In this document: piece by piece, positions 14,513 to 15,168 of the stretch
How positions within the stretch are numbered: position 1 is the stretch's first letter
How the letters are laid out: the number at the start of each line of letters is the position of its first letter
Origin: a bacterium
GTDB lineage: Bacteria > Ratteibacteria > UBA8468 > B48-G9 > DTJG01
NCBI GenBank assembly: GCA_026418655.1
Contig: JAOAAW010000004.1
Span: forward strand, 1-15,168
Direction of reading: 5' to 3'
DNA: 15,168 nt
Program-made: the position numbers and the translations under genes
Notes under the pieces: model-generated
What the model saw: the letters and a program-made list of their open reading frames with translations, nothing else
What the model was told of the DNA's origin: nothing
Databases searched by the model: none

Positions 14513-15142
14513 GGATTTATCAGTTTGCAAAACAGATGAAAATTTCTCCCAAGGAACTCATTGAAATTTGTGAAAATGTTGGGATAAAGGGGAAGACTTA
14601 TGTCAGTGGACTTAAGGAGCAGGAAATATCGGCGATTAAAGAGTTTATAAAAAAAAGTAAATTGTCAGAGAAACCGATTACTATAACAGGAACCGAAACA
14701 GTGGGAGAGGTCGCCTCAAAACTGGGCTTACCTGCTTCTGAAATTCTCACAAGGCTTTCTGAATTTGGCATTTCTGCAACTATCAACGATATAGTGAGTA
14801 TTGAAAATATGAAAAATCTTTGTGAATCTTTTGGTGCTAGGGTTGAATTCAAAAAGACAAAGGAAAGTTATATACTCGGAACAGCCATAGAAAATGAAAA
14901 GGATTTGGTGCCGCGCGCACCAGTGGTAACAATAATGGGACATGTCGACCACGGAAAGACTACTATCCTTGATTATATTCGTAAATCAAACATTGCGGCA
15001 AAAGAGTTTGGACAGATTACTCAAAGGATAGGTGCGTATAAAGTCATGATGAAAGATGGGTCAATTGTTTTTATAGATACACCCGGACACGAGGTTTTTA
15101 CAGAAATGAGAGCGCGTGGTGCACAGGTTACGGATATAGCAG
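14509..15142 (+). CDS. infB: Translation initiation factor IF-2, 5' part (partial)
   Basis: The start ATG overlaps the nusA stop (ATGA), with GGAG 5 nt upstream. 211 codons are present before genuine sequence ends. The N-terminal IF2_N-type helical segment (MRIYQFAKQMKISPKELIEI) and a second such segment (VGEVASKLGLPASEIL) are followed by the GTPase domain: P-loop GHVDHGKT at 144-151, switch I GQITQRIGAY at 168-177, and switch II DTPGH at 190-194. IF-2 places fMet-tRNA on the 30S subunit and promotes subunit joining. The region before the G domain is short, about 140 residues, compared with about 390 in E. coli. Translation beyond 15142 (AVSYTHLTL) is adapter, not protein. Family members continue with a hydrophobic VLVV-type strand there. 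Confidence 0.95.
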
Positions 15143-15168
15143 CTGTCTCTTATACACATCTGACGCTG
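15143..15168 (+). other. Illumina Nextera adapter sequence (contamination)
   Basis: Bases 15143-15161 are exactly CTGTCTCTTATACACATCT, the reverse complement of the Tn5 mosaic end used in Nextera libraries. They are followed by GACGCTG, the first bases of the reverse complement of the read-1 adapter. The translation here (SYTHLTL) departs from the conserved IF-2 sequence exactly at the junction. This is not genomic DNA and marks the contig end. Confidence 0.98.

Noticed and set aside
15143..15168. Divergent C-terminal continuation of IF-2
   Set aside because: The bases are an exact match to the Nextera adapter, so the translated residues are artefactual.
1..15168. CRISPR arrays, insertion sequences, prophage, toxin-antitoxin pairs or defence genes
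   Set aside because: No spaced direct repeats, terminal inverted repeats, transposase or recombinase motifs were seen, and nearly all sequence is accounted for by recognised housekeeping and pilus genes.

Overview
The window is an ordinary bacterial chromosomal segment, AT-rich by eye, and densely packed. It holds two divergent blocks that meet in a 52-bp gap near position 9660. I read it as an uncultured Gram-negative-type bacterium, possibly from the PVC/Omnitrophota/Hydrogenedentes neighbourhood. The reason is an operon that pairs a GspG-like pseudopilin with a prepilin carrying the H-X9-DG signature, a combination common in those lineages. This placement is an inference from motifs, not a search result. 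The right-hand end carries 26 bases of Illumina Nextera adapter, so the contig appears to come from a Nextera-prepared assembly.

Left block (minus strand, read from about 9650 down to 1): rbfA and argS overlap by 14 bp. After a 59-bp gap with a good sigma70-type promoter comes a seven-gene type IV pilus / type II secretion operon: a second PilB/GspE ATPase, PilT, a first PilB/GspE ATPase with tandem MshEN motifs, PilC/GspF, an H-X9-DG prepilin, a GspG-like pseudopilin, and a PilX/GspK-like minor pilin that runs off the window. Most junctions in this operon are stop/start overlaps (TAATG, ATGA) or 1-bp gaps. The exception is a 66-bp gap before pilC that holds a possible internal promoter. Together the products would form an inner-membrane assembly platform, extension and retraction motors, and the fibre subunits.

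Right block (plus strand, 9690 to the end): ftsK (DNA translocase), rimO (S12 methylthiotransferase), then a 148-bp intergenic region with a perfect consensus promoter and a roughly 78-nt leader, nusA, and the start of infB (ATGA overlap with nusA). The ftsK frame is cut by two stop codons three codons apart inside the conserved gamma (KOPS-reading) domain. The rest of that domain is still readable in the same frame downstream. rimP, which commonly precedes nusA, is absent here.

I found no phage, CRISPR, transposon, tRNA or rRNA gene. The most notable observations are the double-stop split of FtsK, the adapter tail, the pair of PilB ATPases that differ in their c-di-GMP-binding-type N-termini, the glycine-rich PilC tail that doubles as a ribosome binding site, and predicted promoters that would give leaderless transcripts. 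I see no convincing new multi-gene system.
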